DNA of 64,000 bases from CBDCWQ01 sp965223435 (GTDB lineage Bacteria; Myxococcota; Kuafuiibacteriia; Kuafuiibacteriales; Kuafuiibacteriaceae). The notes under the pieces are model-generated. The model was not told the origin of the DNA. It worked only from the letters and a program-made list of their open reading frames with translations, and searched no databases. A program made the translations under genes and the position numbers. Shown here piece by piece: positions 1 through 8,101 of this stretch. Numbering within the stretch: position 1 is the first letter of the stretch; each line of letters begins with the position of its first letter. The stretch is taken from contig CBDCWQ010000021.1 of the NCBI GenBank assembly GCA_965223435.1, forward strand, positions 620,001-684,000, written 5' to 3'.

Positions 1-645
1 AAGGTCGGGTTTCGCGGCCAGCATGGCATCTTTTTGGGTGCATCCTTCAAGGACCCCAATGGCTTGGGCGCCCGCGGCCCGCGCGGCGATGACATCGTGC
101 TCGGTGTCTCCCAGCACCAGCACCTCGCTTGGAGAAAAGCGGCGCCCGAAGCGTCGTTGTGCCAGGGCCTGACCGCGTTCGATGCCCTGTCGAACCAGAT
201 CGGCGCGTGCGGGCGCGTCTGAGCCATAGCCTCCAAAGGAAAAGAAGGTATGGAGCGCCCCGCGTTTGAGTTTGAGGTTGGCGCCCTGCTCGACGTTGCC
301 CGTCGCCAAGCCTACGACAAAACGGCCGCATGCGGTCGCGCGTTCGAGCAGCTTTTGGGCCCCAGGTAGGACCTGATAGCCGTTCGATTCACTTTCGAGT
401 TCGCGCTCCAAGAATTCAAGGTAGCTCTCGATGACTTGTTGGGCCTCATCGGGGATACGTGGCGCTCGGTTCAACCGAAGTTCGAAGGCCTGTCGCACGA
501 TGATGGGATCGGTATTGCCCGCGAGTCGAACACCATGAAGGGCATCTTTGATCCCCAGCAAGCGTTCGAATGCAGAATTCAGGGCTCGGCGACCGGCGCC
601 GCCGCACCGGATCAGCGTTCCGTCAATATCAAAAAGCAGCAGCAC
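1..645 (-). CDS. HAD-superfamily phosphatase, 3' end off window
   Basis: This is a haloacid-dehalogenase-type hydrolase of the phosphoglycolate phosphatase/beta-phosphoglucomutase-like group, expected to act on a small phosphorylated metabolite in the cytoplasm. Motif I is FDIDGTL right at the N-terminus, with the nucleophile and acid aspartates. A cap region follows, then motif II near TGN, and LVLGDTEHDVIAARAAG as the motif IV region with the acidic metal ligands. The GTG at 643-645 is chosen because an in-frame TGA lies three codons upstream. The reading frame is still open at base 1, so the C-terminus is missing. It lies 54 bp downstream of the dehydrogenase/histone-tail gene on the same strand and is probably cotranscribed with it. 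The substrate cannot be told from sequence. Confidence 0.85.
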   Translation of the reverse strand, partial: MLLLFDIDGTLIRCGGAGRRALNSAFERLLGIKDALHGVRLAGNTDPIIVRQAFELRLNRAPRIPDEAQQVIESYLEFLERELESESNGYQVLPGAQKLLERATACGRFVVGLATGNVEQGANLKLKRGALHTFFSFGGYGSDAPARADLVRQGIERGQALAQRRFGRRFSPSEVLVLGDTEHDVIAARAAGAQAIGVLEGCTQKDAMLAAKPDL

Positions 646-699
646 AGAAGTTCATCTTTCGAGCGTACGGCGCCCTACGCTCATTCGTTTCCCTGCCCG

Positions 700-2499
700 T
701 TAGCCTTTTGGCCTCTTGGCGTTTCGTCCGGCAAGCTTTTCTTTCCCGGTTTTTCGATTTGAAGTCTTTTTTTTGCCCGGCCCTGTGGGCTTTTTGTTCA
801 CCGCTTTTTTTCGCGTAGCTTTTGTCTTTCGGGCTGGTGCCTTTTTCTTGGCCGGCCTTGTGGGCTTTTTGTTCACCGCTTTTTTTCGCGTAGCTTTTGT
901 TTTTCGGGCTGGCGTCTTCTTCTTGGCCGGCCTTGTGGGCTTTTTGTTCACCGCTGTTTTTCGTGTAGCTTTTGCTTTTCGATTTGAAGTCTTTTTTTTG
1001 CCCGGCCTTGTGGGCTTCTTGCTCGCCGCTTTTTTTTGCGCAGCTTTTGTCTTTGGGGCTGGGGTGTTTTTCTTGGCTGGCTTTGTCGTCCTTGTATTTG
1101 CCGATCCTTTTTTCGAGGTTTTTTCCGGTTTTCGGCTGGCGGCTTTCTTCTTGCTCAGCTTTGCCGCCTTTTCGTTTGCTGGCTCTCGGCTTTTTGTCTC
1201 TGTTTTCCCCGGTCGTTTGCCGACGACCTTTTTCTTCGCCGCTTTTCTTTTTCTGCTCTTCTTCTCAATGGTCTTTTGGTGGCCGTTCTTTGTCTCTATG
1301 GTCTCCTCGCCCTTTTTCGTCTGCGCGTCGCCGCTGCTTTGGGTTTCTTGCGGTCTTTGTCTGCTCGGTTCTTCTTGCGCGTCCGGGGACCCTTCGGGGG
1401 GCTCCGTGTTCTCTTTGTTTTCGACGGGCTGCTGAACGGCGCTTTCCTCCGCATGAGCACCCTCGAGAAGGGGCGTATCTTCTCTTGGGTGGAGCGGGAG
1501 GTCGAGCACGGTCCGCACTCCAGGAGGCATGGCGACGACGAGCGGAACCGCCGCCAACAGGGTAGCGACGGTCCCAAAGTCACCGGGAAAGACCCCTTCA
1601 AAGTGGAGCGGTGGTTCGCCCACAATGTCGATGGTATCTCGGGGGTTGGGTTCGCCTAAGGCGATGGTGAGCTCGTGGGTGACGAGTTCGCGCCCCTCTC
1701 GATAACCGCGCGCGACTTGGTAAATCCCACGAACGTGTCCTTTGGGGATCGGTCCGAGCAGGGATTCCATCGCCTCGTCGGCCATGACGGGCGAAGACGC
1801 CTCCGAGGTCTTGTCAAACGTGACTCCTATGCCCTTGGCCACCAATCGCAAGGAGGTCGTGAGGCCGGCGTGACCTAGGGTGCCCGCGACGAGTGCTTCT
1901 CCAAAGGCTTCGGCGGTGAGACCGACGCCTACCTTTCCTTGGAGTTGGGCGCGCCGGGTCGCGGCATCGACGACTCTTGTGACCCGGACTCGGCGGATGT
2001 TTCTGCTGCCCTGGGCGAGGGTCACCGGGAGCCTGTCCATCATGAAGCCGGGGTTTGCGCCGGTGGCCAAGGCGACCAAACCTGCGTTTTGGAACGCTTT
2101 ATGGAGCCTCAATTCAATGCCTTGCCGAATGCGCTCGGGGTCTCCCAAATTTTCGCAACTGGTTACGACGTGTGCGCCGTGTAGGGCGCAAATTTCGAGC
2201 AGAGGCGCCACGCTTTCTACCCGAGAGGAGGTGCACACCACACAGACTTCGGGCCGCGCCCGGGCCAGCATGCCGCCTAGGTCACGGTCGATGCGAAGCG
2301 CCAACCGGCCTTCTCCGAGAATCTCACCGAGGTCACGGTCGGCCTTGATGGGATCGGTGTCGACGCACCCTACGAGGCGGACCCGTGGATCTTCGAGTCC
2401 TGCTCGGCAGAGCTCGCGTCCGACCCATCCGAGTCCCACGACGCCGATGCGGATCCCTTCACTGGTGTCCACAGAAAGGACCCTAACGCGGTCACTCAA
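700..2499 (-). CDS. DapB-like/2,4-diaminopentanoate dehydrogenase-like protein with histone-H1-like C-terminal tail
   Basis: Residues about 15-340 form an NAD(P)-binding dehydrogenase of the dihydrodipicolinate reductase/2,4-diaminopentanoate dehydrogenase type. There is a Rossmann motif GVVGLGWVGREL near residue 19, an aspartate at the end of beta 2 (CVDTD), a CTSS loop and an ATGANPGFMMD substrate-side segment. Residues about 350-599 are a different kind of sequence: first acidic and Glu/Gln-rich, then a long Lys/Ala/Thr/Arg tail like histone H1 or myxobacterial histone-like proteins. The tail contains four near-perfect 25-residue repeats. The two halves are one uninterrupted frame, so the fusion is seen directly. 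That the tail binds DNA or another polyanion is inference. The start is the first ATG, and the open frame overlaps no upstream gene. The dehydrogenase substrate is not resolved. Confidence 0.8.
   Translation of the reverse strand: MSDRVRVLSVDTSEGIRIGVVGLGWVGRELCRAGLEDPRVRLVGCVDTDPIKADRDLGEILGEGRLALRIDRDLGGMLARARPEVCVVCTSSRVESVAPLLEICALHGAHVVTSCENLGDPERIRQGIELRLHKAFQNAGLVALATGANPGFMMDRLPVTLAQGSRNIRRVRVTRVVDAATRRAQLQGKVGVGLTAEAFGEALVAGTLGHAGLTTSLRLVAKGIGVTFDKTSEASSPVMADEAMESLLGPIPKGHVRGIYQVARGYREGRELVTHELTIALGEPNPRDTIDIVGEPPLHFEGVFPGDFGTVATLLAAVPLVVAMPPGVRTVLDLPLHPREDTPLLEGAHAEESAVQQPVENKENTEPPEGSPDAQEEPSRQRPQETQSSGDAQTKKGEETIETKNGHQKTIEKKSRKRKAAKKKVVGKRPGKTETKSREPANEKAAKLSKKKAASRKPEKTSKKGSANTRTTKPAKKNTPAPKTKAAQKKAASKKPTRPGKKKTSNRKAKATRKTAVNKKPTRPAKKKTPARKTKATRKKAVNKKPTRPAKKKAPARKTKATRKKAVNKKPTGPGKKKTSNRKTGKEKLAGRNAKRPKG
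779..1078 (-). repeat. Four 75-bp tandem repeats coding the Lys-rich tail
   Basis: The boundary GGCC(C/T)TGTGGGCTT recurs at 779, 854, 929 and 1004, a strict 75-bp period. Each unit codes 25 residues of the KKPTRPAKKK...ARKTKATRKKAVN type on the minus strand. The last unit has diverged the most. The period is a multiple of three, so expansion or contraction keeps the frame. Confidence 0.9.
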
Positions 2500-2601
2500 T
2501 CGGCGCCATGTCGGGTCTGCCTCGGGCTACGTTCCAGCGAAAAGCGTCGATCTCTTGCCTCTCGCGGCCGACTTCACCCCGGTGGCAGGGTGTGTTCGCG
2601 C

Positions 2602-2859
2602 CTAGGCCTGTTCCCCACCGGCCGGGGGTCCCCTGATTTGATGGGTGCGGGGCGGCTTTGGCTTGACCAGGGTGTCGGTTCGACTCAGCTTGGGTGGGTG
2701 TCTGACGCGGCCGATGACCAGGGGTCTCGTCCCGTGGAGTTTGTGGTCTCCCCGGGCACCCGGGCCTGGACCGCTGGCTGTTTGGCCTTGGGGGGTGCGG
2801 TTTTGGCGGGCACCATCCTGCTCGGATTGGGCGAGATCGTTGGTTTTCTGAACCTGCAA
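2602..2859 (-). CDS. Possible small hydrophilic protein (weak)
   Basis: An 85-codon frame with a TTG start lies upstream of the dehydrogenase gene on the same strand. The product begins LQVQKTNDLAQSEQDG, a stretch that could be helical or coiled-coil. It then becomes basic and proline-rich with a hydrophobic patch RPLVIGRV. No ATG start exists, and the frame stays open upstream into the hairpin at 2891-2915. I recognise no family. A plus-strand frame with one hydrophobic segment covers the same bases and cannot be excluded. Treat as tentative. Confidence 0.25.
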   Translation of the reverse strand: MQVQKTNDLAQSEQDGARQNRTPQGQTASGPGPGARGDHKLHGTRPLVIGRVRHPPKLSRTDTLVKPKPPRTHQIRGPPAGGEQA

Positions 2860-2890
2860 ATCTTCGAGGCAATTTTCATTTCCAAGTCTT

Positions 2891-2915
2891 AGCAGGGTGT
2901 TAAAAACACCCTGCT
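2891..2915. repeat. Perfect 11-bp hairpin
   Basis: AGCAGGGTGTT, a 3-base AAA loop and AACACCCTGCT form a perfect stem. No T-run follows on either strand, so it is not a classical intrinsic terminator. It abuts the left arm of the larger inverted repeat at 2910-3070 and shares the CCTGCT bases with it. Confidence 0.7.
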
Positions 2916-3070
2916 CCCGTACGCGTGCCCTTGCCCGTACGCGTATCCGAGCTCACGGAGGTGATTTGCTGCACGCCCTTTTTCGGAAAAGCCCGGTGTT
3001 CCCAGTCGATTGAAGCGATGGACTTCGGAGCGGGCGCGCGTACGGGCAAGGGCACGCGCACGGGAGCAGG
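2910..3070. repeat. 34-bp inverted repeat, 93-bp spacer
   Basis: The left arm at 2910-2943 (CCTGCTCCCGTACGCGTGCC then TTGCCCGTACGCG) is the reverse complement of 3037-3070 with one mismatch. The arms end 51 bp before the GTG of the ExbB-like gene. The rest of 2500-3121 holds no gene I can support strongly. The structure may be a REP-type or foldback element, or a long mRNA hairpin upstream of the membrane-protein pair. Confidence 0.8.
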
Positions 3071-3121
3071 CTTGCTGAAACCAAAATCACTCGCCCAGAG
3101 CTCCGCGGTGGGTTATGAGAT

Positions 3122-3724
3122 GTGGTCCCGTTTTGGGTCTCGGTCCCTATGTTTGATCTCATCCGATTGGCCTGGATTCCGACACTTTTGGTACTCGTCG
3201 GGATTCTGGTCGTGTTTAGGGCCTTGGTGGTTGCGCACCGGAGGAAGGTCTCGGCGGAAGAAACCGCCTTGCGGCTCTTGCGGCTGGCCGAGACCGGCCG
3301 TGCGGACGAAGCGCGCATTGAGGCGAGGAACTCTGGTCGGGTGATGGCTCCGGTCTTACGCGCCTTGGGTGGCGGTCTGTCTTTGCCAACCCATCGCCCC
3401 TTGCTTAGAGATTTGACGGAGATCGGGGCCTTGGTTTTGCCGATCGTGGCTTTGGTGGGGTACGGGCTGGTTTCCGGTGCCGCCGCGGATCCCGACGAGA
3501 GGGTCGCGGTGGCGATCGTTCTTTTTTTGGGACTGGGGCTTCTCTTGCCGCTGGTCCTTGGAACGGCAACGGGTGTGGTGATGCTCAGTCGTTCGGCGGG
3601 TCGTTTTGTGCGTGGCGTATGTATACGGCTTGTCGCGCGCCGCGTCGAAGCCAAAGCCAAAGGGGCCGTGTTTTTGTCCTCCGACTCGTTGGCTACGGGG
3701 CCAGAAGGGCGGCCTACTGCATGA
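3122..3724 (+). CDS. Putative ExbB/MotA-like membrane protein
   Basis: The product is a 200-residue integral membrane protein. There is an N-terminal membrane helix (WIPTLLVLVGILVVFRALVV), a charged soluble segment at about 40-95, and two more helices around residues 105-160. The organisation of an N-terminal helix, a cytoplasmic domain and a closing helical pair resembles ExbB/TolQ/MotA proton-channel subunits, but no strict family signature is visible, so this is an inference. A GTG at 3122 gives the longest form; the ATG at 3149 is an alternative nine codons in. Its TGA overlaps the next gene's ATG (ATGA at 3721-3724), which implies translational coupling and a joint complex in the inner membrane. 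Confidence 0.6.
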   Translation: MVPFWVSVPMFDLIRLAWIPTLLVLVGILVVFRALVVAHRRKVSAEETALRLLRLAETGRADEARIEARNSGRVMAPVLRALGGGLSLPTHRPLLRDLTEIGALVLPIVALVGYGLVSGAAADPDERVAVAIVLFLGLGLLLPLVLGTATGVVMLSRSAGRFVRGVCIRLVARRVEAKAKGAVFLSSDSLATGPEGRPTA

Positions 3725-5235
3725 CCCCCGCCAGCTTCTTCGGTGCCGGCGGGGTGATCGCCAGCCTGGTATACGTGGGTTTTGCGGTCGAGGTGGGCCT
3801 TTTTGTGGTTTTAGCTATCAGGATCGTTCGCGAGCGAAAGATACTTCGAAGAATCGGTGATACGGCCCATGACCGAGATGCTTTTGCTTCGTTGGTGTTT
3901 TCGCTCCCCGAACCCTATCGTTCGGTGGGTATCGATCTTGCGGAGGGCTCGCAATCCGATCTGCCGCTCGATGGCCTTCTGACCAAGGTCATCGTGACCG
4001 CGACCAATCAGTCTTTCGCCAGAACGTCTGCTGCGGCTGTTCTTATCAAGGCGGCGGTTCCGATGGTTCTTTTGCTTCCCGTTTCGGTTGGACTCCTATG
4101 GGTAGGCGGGCTGGTTTTTTCAACGCACCAACAAGCGCTTTCGAAGCCCGCGTTGTACCTTCATGGCCTGGAAGCGTTTGAGGCCTCTTCTTCGGTGCTT
4201 CATGCCGCCTTTGGGGGCAGTGCGTTCTTGATGGTCAACCTGGCGGTGCTGTGGGCCCTGAAGTGGTGGTTTCGGCGCCCCGAGGTTCGAGAGGCTCGGT
4301 TGGTCAGAAGCCTCCTCGAGGCGGCCGCACAGCTTCGCCCCGGCGAGCGGGCACCGGTGTCCGGGCATATGGCTGAGCTGACCGCGCCCGAACGTGGGCT
4401 GCGTCTGCCTCTCACAGCGACGTGCATTTTGCTGATGTGTATTTCGCTTGGGTGGTCGCTCCTTTGTCAAACGGCTCCAGTGAAGGCCGCGAACAATCGG
4501 GAGGCGGTTTTTGAGGTATGGCCGGAACTCAACCGAAGGCCCATTGGGCCTAAGCCGGACGTTCAGCTTCCCATTGCGTTTTCCGGGGCCCCTTTGGTCT
4601 CGCCGGTTCCAGCATCGCTTGAAGTGGGGACCGAACAGGCTTCGCTCAAAGGCATTCTCATCAGCAAAATGATCGGCGAAAACTTGCCCAGCGGGTGGCA
4701 GACCCGTGTTCATGGGCTCCACAAGACCCTCGCCGACTACGAAAACCTTGGGCATGACAAAGAGCTGATGGTTTTGGCCCATGCCTACCTTGGTCTTTCC
4801 GTTGTGGTTGAGCTGCTTGAGTTTATGCAAACTCGCTACGACATCCAGAAGTTTTATCTCGCGGTCGAGCGGCGTGCCGGTCTCAGCCGCAATGGTACGA
4901 GGCTTAGTATGCAGTCGCTATTGCCTCTTCGGTTGGGTCCCCTGGTCGATGGTGCGGTGGACGGTCGTGTGAAGCTGTACCCACGAAGCGTACGGTTTTC
5001 TTCGGGACTGAAGGTTCTTTCTTTGGCGAACGACAACTGGCCCTTCCTTCTTCGCCAGATGGCCCGAGAGCAACTCACCAGTCAGGGGCGGCCTCTGAGG
5101 GTCGCCATTCAAACCGAAGGCCTCGTTTCTTACGAGCGGTTCATTCAGGTCTTGAGTGCACTCGACAGCGTTTGCACCGGGCGCGTTGATTGTGGTCTTC
5201 CTGGTTTGGGTATCGAGTATATCCTCGACCCTTAG
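3721..5235 (+). CDS. Large membrane protein with ExbD-like C-terminal half
   Basis: The product is 504 residues long, with the start set by the ATGA overlap. The N-terminal half has several membrane helices (about residues 8-35, 105-135, 165-185) and a soluble segment between the first and second, again like an ExbB/MotA-type channel. A helix at about 235-255 precedes a long periplasmic part. The last 45 residues (LRVAIQTEGLVSYERFIQVL onward) match the ExbD/TolR periplasmic pattern, in which a strand is followed by a tyrosine-led helix and a final strand. I infer that an ExbB-like and an ExbD-like half are fused and work with the upstream gene product in proton-motive-force-driven energy transduction. 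There is no TonB gene beside it, and the mid-region is unrecognised. Confidence 0.6.
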   Translation: MTPASFFGAGGVIASLVYVGFAVEVGLFVVLAIRIVRERKILRRIGDTAHDRDAFASLVFSLPEPYRSVGIDLAEGSQSDLPLDGLLTKVIVTATNQSFARTSAAAVLIKAAVPMVLLLPVSVGLLWVGGLVFSTHQQALSKPALYLHGLEAFEASSSVLHAAFGGSAFLMVNLAVLWALKWWFRRPEVREARLVRSLLEAAAQLRPGERAPVSGHMAELTAPERGLRLPLTATCILLMCISLGWSLLCQTAPVKAANNREAVFEVWPELNRRPIGPKPDVQLPIAFSGAPLVSPVPASLEVGTEQASLKGILISKMIGENLPSGWQTRVHGLHKTLADYENLGHDKELMVLAHAYLGLSVVVELLEFMQTRYDIQKFYLAVERRAGLSRNGTRLSMQSLLPLRLGPLVDGAVDGRVKLYPRSVRFSSGLKVLSLANDNWPFLLRQMAREQLTSQGRPLRVAIQTEGLVSYERFIQVLSALDSVCTGRVDCGLPGLGIEYILDP

Positions 5236-5445
5236 GCTTGGAGACAAGCCTCCACTCCTTAAGAAGGCCACGATTTCTCGAGCGCTTGGCCTTTTTCGAT
5301 TGAGAGGACCAATCTGAACCGAGGGTCCAGCCTGGAGATTGGACATCCGACATGCGGATCGCCTGCTTGGCTCATGCGTCACTTGGGCCTTGTGAACGAA
5401 GTCTTTGCGGGGGGCTTGATGCGGCGCCGGTGGAGGTGCAGTGCC

Positions 5446-5564
5446 GGCCTCGGGGAGGGAGGCGTCCCTTTCATCCAGGCCGCCATCCTGGCTTTGGGGC
5501 CCCCAAGGCAACACTTCCTGTTTCCCCAAGCCTTCCTGAAAGGGACCCCTCCCTCCCCGAGGCC
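5446..5564. repeat. 28-bp inverted repeat
   Basis: The arm at 5446-5473 (GGCCTCGGGGAGGGAGGCGT then CCCTTTCA) pairs with 5537-5564 with a single mismatch, across a 63-bp spacer. The arms differ in sequence from the 2910-3070 repeat, but the layout is the same: long near-perfect arms in non-coding DNA. Confidence 0.8.
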
Positions 5565-5851
5565 TCCGTCGAAAGAAAGGACCGGGACCGTAGCCAGGAA
5601 CATGATCCTCCCCGACTTCGTCTGTTCTTCTAGATACGGCCCCGTGCCTGGAGACTGCGTCACAGGGTGGTCATGAAGGACCGCTTCGAGAGACGCCCAC
5701 CCGCGGCATAGAACGTGTGGTTTCCGGGCACTTCCCGGGTTTCGTCCCGGGGAGCCGGCCGAAGACGAAGATCGGATGAGAGTTCTTCGATTCGAGGTTA
5801 CGGCAGAAATTTACGCACGGTGCGGAAGGCCCGAGGGGCATGTACGCATTC

Positions 5852-5878
5852 GCTAGGCGTTTGACTCTAACGCCTAGC
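5852..5878 (+). terminator. 10-bp hairpin, terminator-like
   Basis: GCTAGGCGTT, a 7-base loop and AACGCCTAGC are followed by TTTGTG. The stem is good but the T-tract is short. It would separate the ExbD-like gene, over 600 bp upstream, from the membrane sensor at 5939. Confidence 0.35.
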
Positions 5879-5938
5879 TTTGTGAGTGTCTGCTGCGAGC
5901 CGTTGGCGTTGCTTCCTTCGTAGCGATAGTTCGTTGAT

Positions 5939-6418
5939 ATGCGTGATCGCGAGTTAGAATTTCGTCGGTACCGAAGTGGGTTGAATCTTCGCTTTGCGCG
6001 GCTGACAACGAGTGCAGCCGCGGCGTTGATGCCTGGGGGCGTTGTATTTGACTGGTTTACTCAGCGAGACTTGTTTCGTGAGTTTACCTTGCTTCGGATT
6101 GGTGCGGCTCTTGTATGTATTCTGCTTTACAGACTTACGTTTGCCCGTCGTGCGAACGAGTTTGCTTTTGAATTGGGTTTTGCGCCCATTCTCGTATCGG
6201 CGATCGCGATCCAAATCATGATCCAAAAACTTGGTGGCTATGTGTCGCCGTACTACGCGGGCATTAGTCTTCGTTTGACGGGTACCGCAATTGCTTTTTA
6301 CTGGAGCTTAAGGGAAATCGTAGTCGCATCAACTGTTGTCGTTGGCATTTGGATGGTTCCGGCTCTTGTAGAGGGAGTAATCGACCCGAGCCTCGAACCT
6401 ACGGTGAAGAGTGAGTGA
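5939..6418 (+). CDS. Truncated multi-helix membrane sensor domain
   Basis: The product is 159 residues, with a basic N-terminal segment (about 1-25) and four or five membrane helices (about 27-45, 50-66, 75-97, 104-122, 126-146). This layout resembles the N-terminal sensor region of delta-proteobacterial cyclases and histidine kinases. No catalytic or signalling domain follows: the frame stops at 6418 and neither other frame carries one on. The base composition is visibly more A/T-rich than its neighbours. It may be a remnant of a longer sensor or a free-standing sensory module. No strong ribosome-binding site precedes the ATG. Confidence 0.5.
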   Translation: MRDRELEFRRYRSGLNLRFARLTTSAAAALMPGGVVFDWFTQRDLFREFTLLRIGAALVCILLYRLTFARRANEFAFELGFAPILVSAIAIQIMIQKLGGYVSPYYAGISLRLTGTAIAFYWSLREIVVASTVVVGIWMVPALVEGVIDPSLEPTVKSE

Positions 6419-6798
6419 ACTTCGTGATGTGATGGAAGAGCGTGCTGTGCGACCAGCGCTGGTTGATGAAGCACCCAAAGAGGAAGTGGGGGCCTTGTCG
6501 TTTTTGGATTGCGCGACTCGGTTGCGTGGAGGACTTCCGAAGTTGGGCTGCGCTGCCCTCAAGTTGGCACTGGGCGGATTCGCGCGGGTTTAAGGGGGCG
6601 CCGTGGAGAAAAATGGGAGGGCTATGGGGGGCAGGGGCTGTGGTCCACAGGCATCAGGACTGGGGCTTGGGGACCCACGGGTCGGTCGTGGGCCATCGTC
6701 TGCGGTACCAAAAGCTGAGTGCATGCGGGTTGCTGGTCCGAGCGTGGCGCGAAGAGTCTCAAAATTTATTTGGCTCGATCATTGCTCTGGTAATAAGA
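6419..6798. other. 380-bp gap before lipoprotein gene
   Basis: The frame of the downstream lipoprotein is open through much of this stretch, but the translation has no signal peptide and a Trp/Arg-rich composition, so I treat it as non-coding. It probably holds the promoter of the 6799 gene. No clear motif was found. Confidence 0.5.
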
Positions 6799-8040
6799 AT
6801 GCTGCGCGTTGCTCCAGTCACGATGTTGTTGGCTCTTGCCGCTGTTGGTTGCGGGGCATCCCGCGCTGATGTTCAGCCGCAAGAACTTGGCCCCAATCCG
6901 ACTCTGCCCCAGGTGGAGGCGGTTGGGGGGGCGGAGGTAGGCAACGTCACAGGTGATTCGGGGTCTGGCGATGCGGGTGTGGGAGAGGTTGTCGTGGACA
7001 GTCCCCGACAAGGAACGAGCACGAGTACGTCGTCGTGTGCTCCGAAGATCGAGGTCCAGGGATTTATGCTGTGGGCGCCGCATCGGGTTGCGGACTGCCG
7101 TCCCGTCCAGCGGGTGGACGGACAAATCTTTGGCGATTTGGTGTTTCGCACTGAGCGAAACGACGATGGGGCTTTGCAGGGCGGGCAGACTGAGGGGCGA
7201 TTCGTGGTGTCTTTGGCGCCCCTCAGTGCGCCTGGCGATCGTCGAACCGTTTTGGAATTTGCGATTCCAAACTATCTCGGTGGAGCCTGGGTATCGGATG
7301 TTTCGGCACAAGGTCGTATGGTGCTCGAGTATGAGGGCTTGTTCGGTCAGTCTCCCGACGACGGGGCGTTGACCTTTGGTGAGGGCATCGTCGTTGGACG
7401 GGATCGTGTAGAGGCTTTGCTTCCGTTTTCGTACGTGCTCTCGGCCGCCTTTTTTGATGAGCACTTGATTGTGTCTGGGAAACTTCGTGAAGGGTCTTTG
7501 GGCACCTTCCTGGTCACCGAAAGCGGCGACTTGAGCTATCTGGGGCCGGGGCAGTATGTGGACTTGGCCGTTCGTGGGTCATTGGTGTTCGGTCGAACCG
7601 ATGAGTCTCAGGGGCGTGGTGGTGTTCTGCGCGATGCGCGGCGAAGCTATGAACAGGCGCTCCATGCGTGGTCGGTTTCGCAGGTTCGTCACGCCATCGA
7701 AGGACGCTCCGAATTGCTGGAGCCCGACGCGCTTACGCTCTACCGAGGGTTGTCGGCAGGGGACGGATTTACGTCGTCCCGGACTACGCATTCTTATGCA
7801 TATTTCAACGAAGGGTTTGTCAAAACCACGGAGACCACATTCGTGGGTGATGCGTCGACGAAACGCATGGCCCATGTGACTCGCCTAGGGGTCCGTGACC
7901 GTCGCGTGGAGATCGAGAGTGAGACACCGCTTTTTGAGCACGATGTGGCGGATGCAAACGAAATCGTTTTGGTGGATACGACGGCAGGCCGCTTGAGCTT
8001 AAGGAGTCACGGCAAAACGTACGGGATCGCGCACCGGTGA
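6799..8040 (+). CDS. Putative secreted lipoprotein, unknown function
   Basis: The product is 413 residues. The start at ATG 6799 gives a typical lipoprotein signal: short basic n-region, LLALAAV core and lipobox AAVGC, with the lipidated cysteine at about residue 18. A low-complexity Gly/Val/Ser-rich linker (about 20-70) precedes a globular domain of mostly beta-strand character (about 75-410). There is one Cys pair, at about residues 77 and 98. The in-frame extension upstream to 6442 is rejected because it would bury the signal peptide. No enzyme motif or named family is recognised. It is probably outer-membrane or periplasm-anchored. Confidence 0.7.
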   Translation: MLRVAPVTMLLALAAVGCGASRADVQPQELGPNPTLPQVEAVGGAEVGNVTGDSGSGDAGVGEVVVDSPRQGTSTSTSSCAPKIEVQGFMLWAPHRVADCRPVQRVDGQIFGDLVFRTERNDDGALQGGQTEGRFVVSLAPLSAPGDRRTVLEFAIPNYLGGAWVSDVSAQGRMVLEYEGLFGQSPDDGALTFGEGIVVGRDRVEALLPFSYVLSAAFFDEHLIVSGKLREGSLGTFLVTESGDLSYLGPGQYVDLAVRGSLVFGRTDESQGRGGVLRDARRSYEQALHAWSVSQVRHAIEGRSELLEPDALTLYRGLSAGDGFTSSRTTHSYAYFNEGFVKTTETTFVGDASTKRMAHVTRLGVRDRRVEIESETPLFEHDVADANEIVLVDTTAGRLSLRSHGKTYGIAHR

Positions 8041-8101
8041 GGCCGGTGCACACACCGGATCGCGTATTCTCAATAGGTTACCCACGAGAGGCGGACGCGC
8101 T

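Larger units (their letters stand above)
5236..5938. other. 703-bp intergenic region with inverted repeats
   Basis: No open frame here looks convincingly coded. The two opposing frames at 5374-5676 and 5379-5663 are products of the inverted repeat at 5446-5564. The region also contains a 10-bp hairpin at 5852-5878. The stretch 5680-5850 shows nothing I can assign. Confidence 0.6.

Noticed and set aside
716..1659. Several plus-strand frames rich in Phe and Leu opposite the Lys-rich tail
   Set aside because: They are antisense readings of the AAG/AAA-rich repeats, and their repetitive Phe-rich composition follows from that.
2953..3660. 235-codon minus-strand frame rich in Ser, Thr and Arg
   Set aside because: It lies opposite the ExbB-like membrane protein, whose helices and ATGA coupling make the plus strand the coding one.
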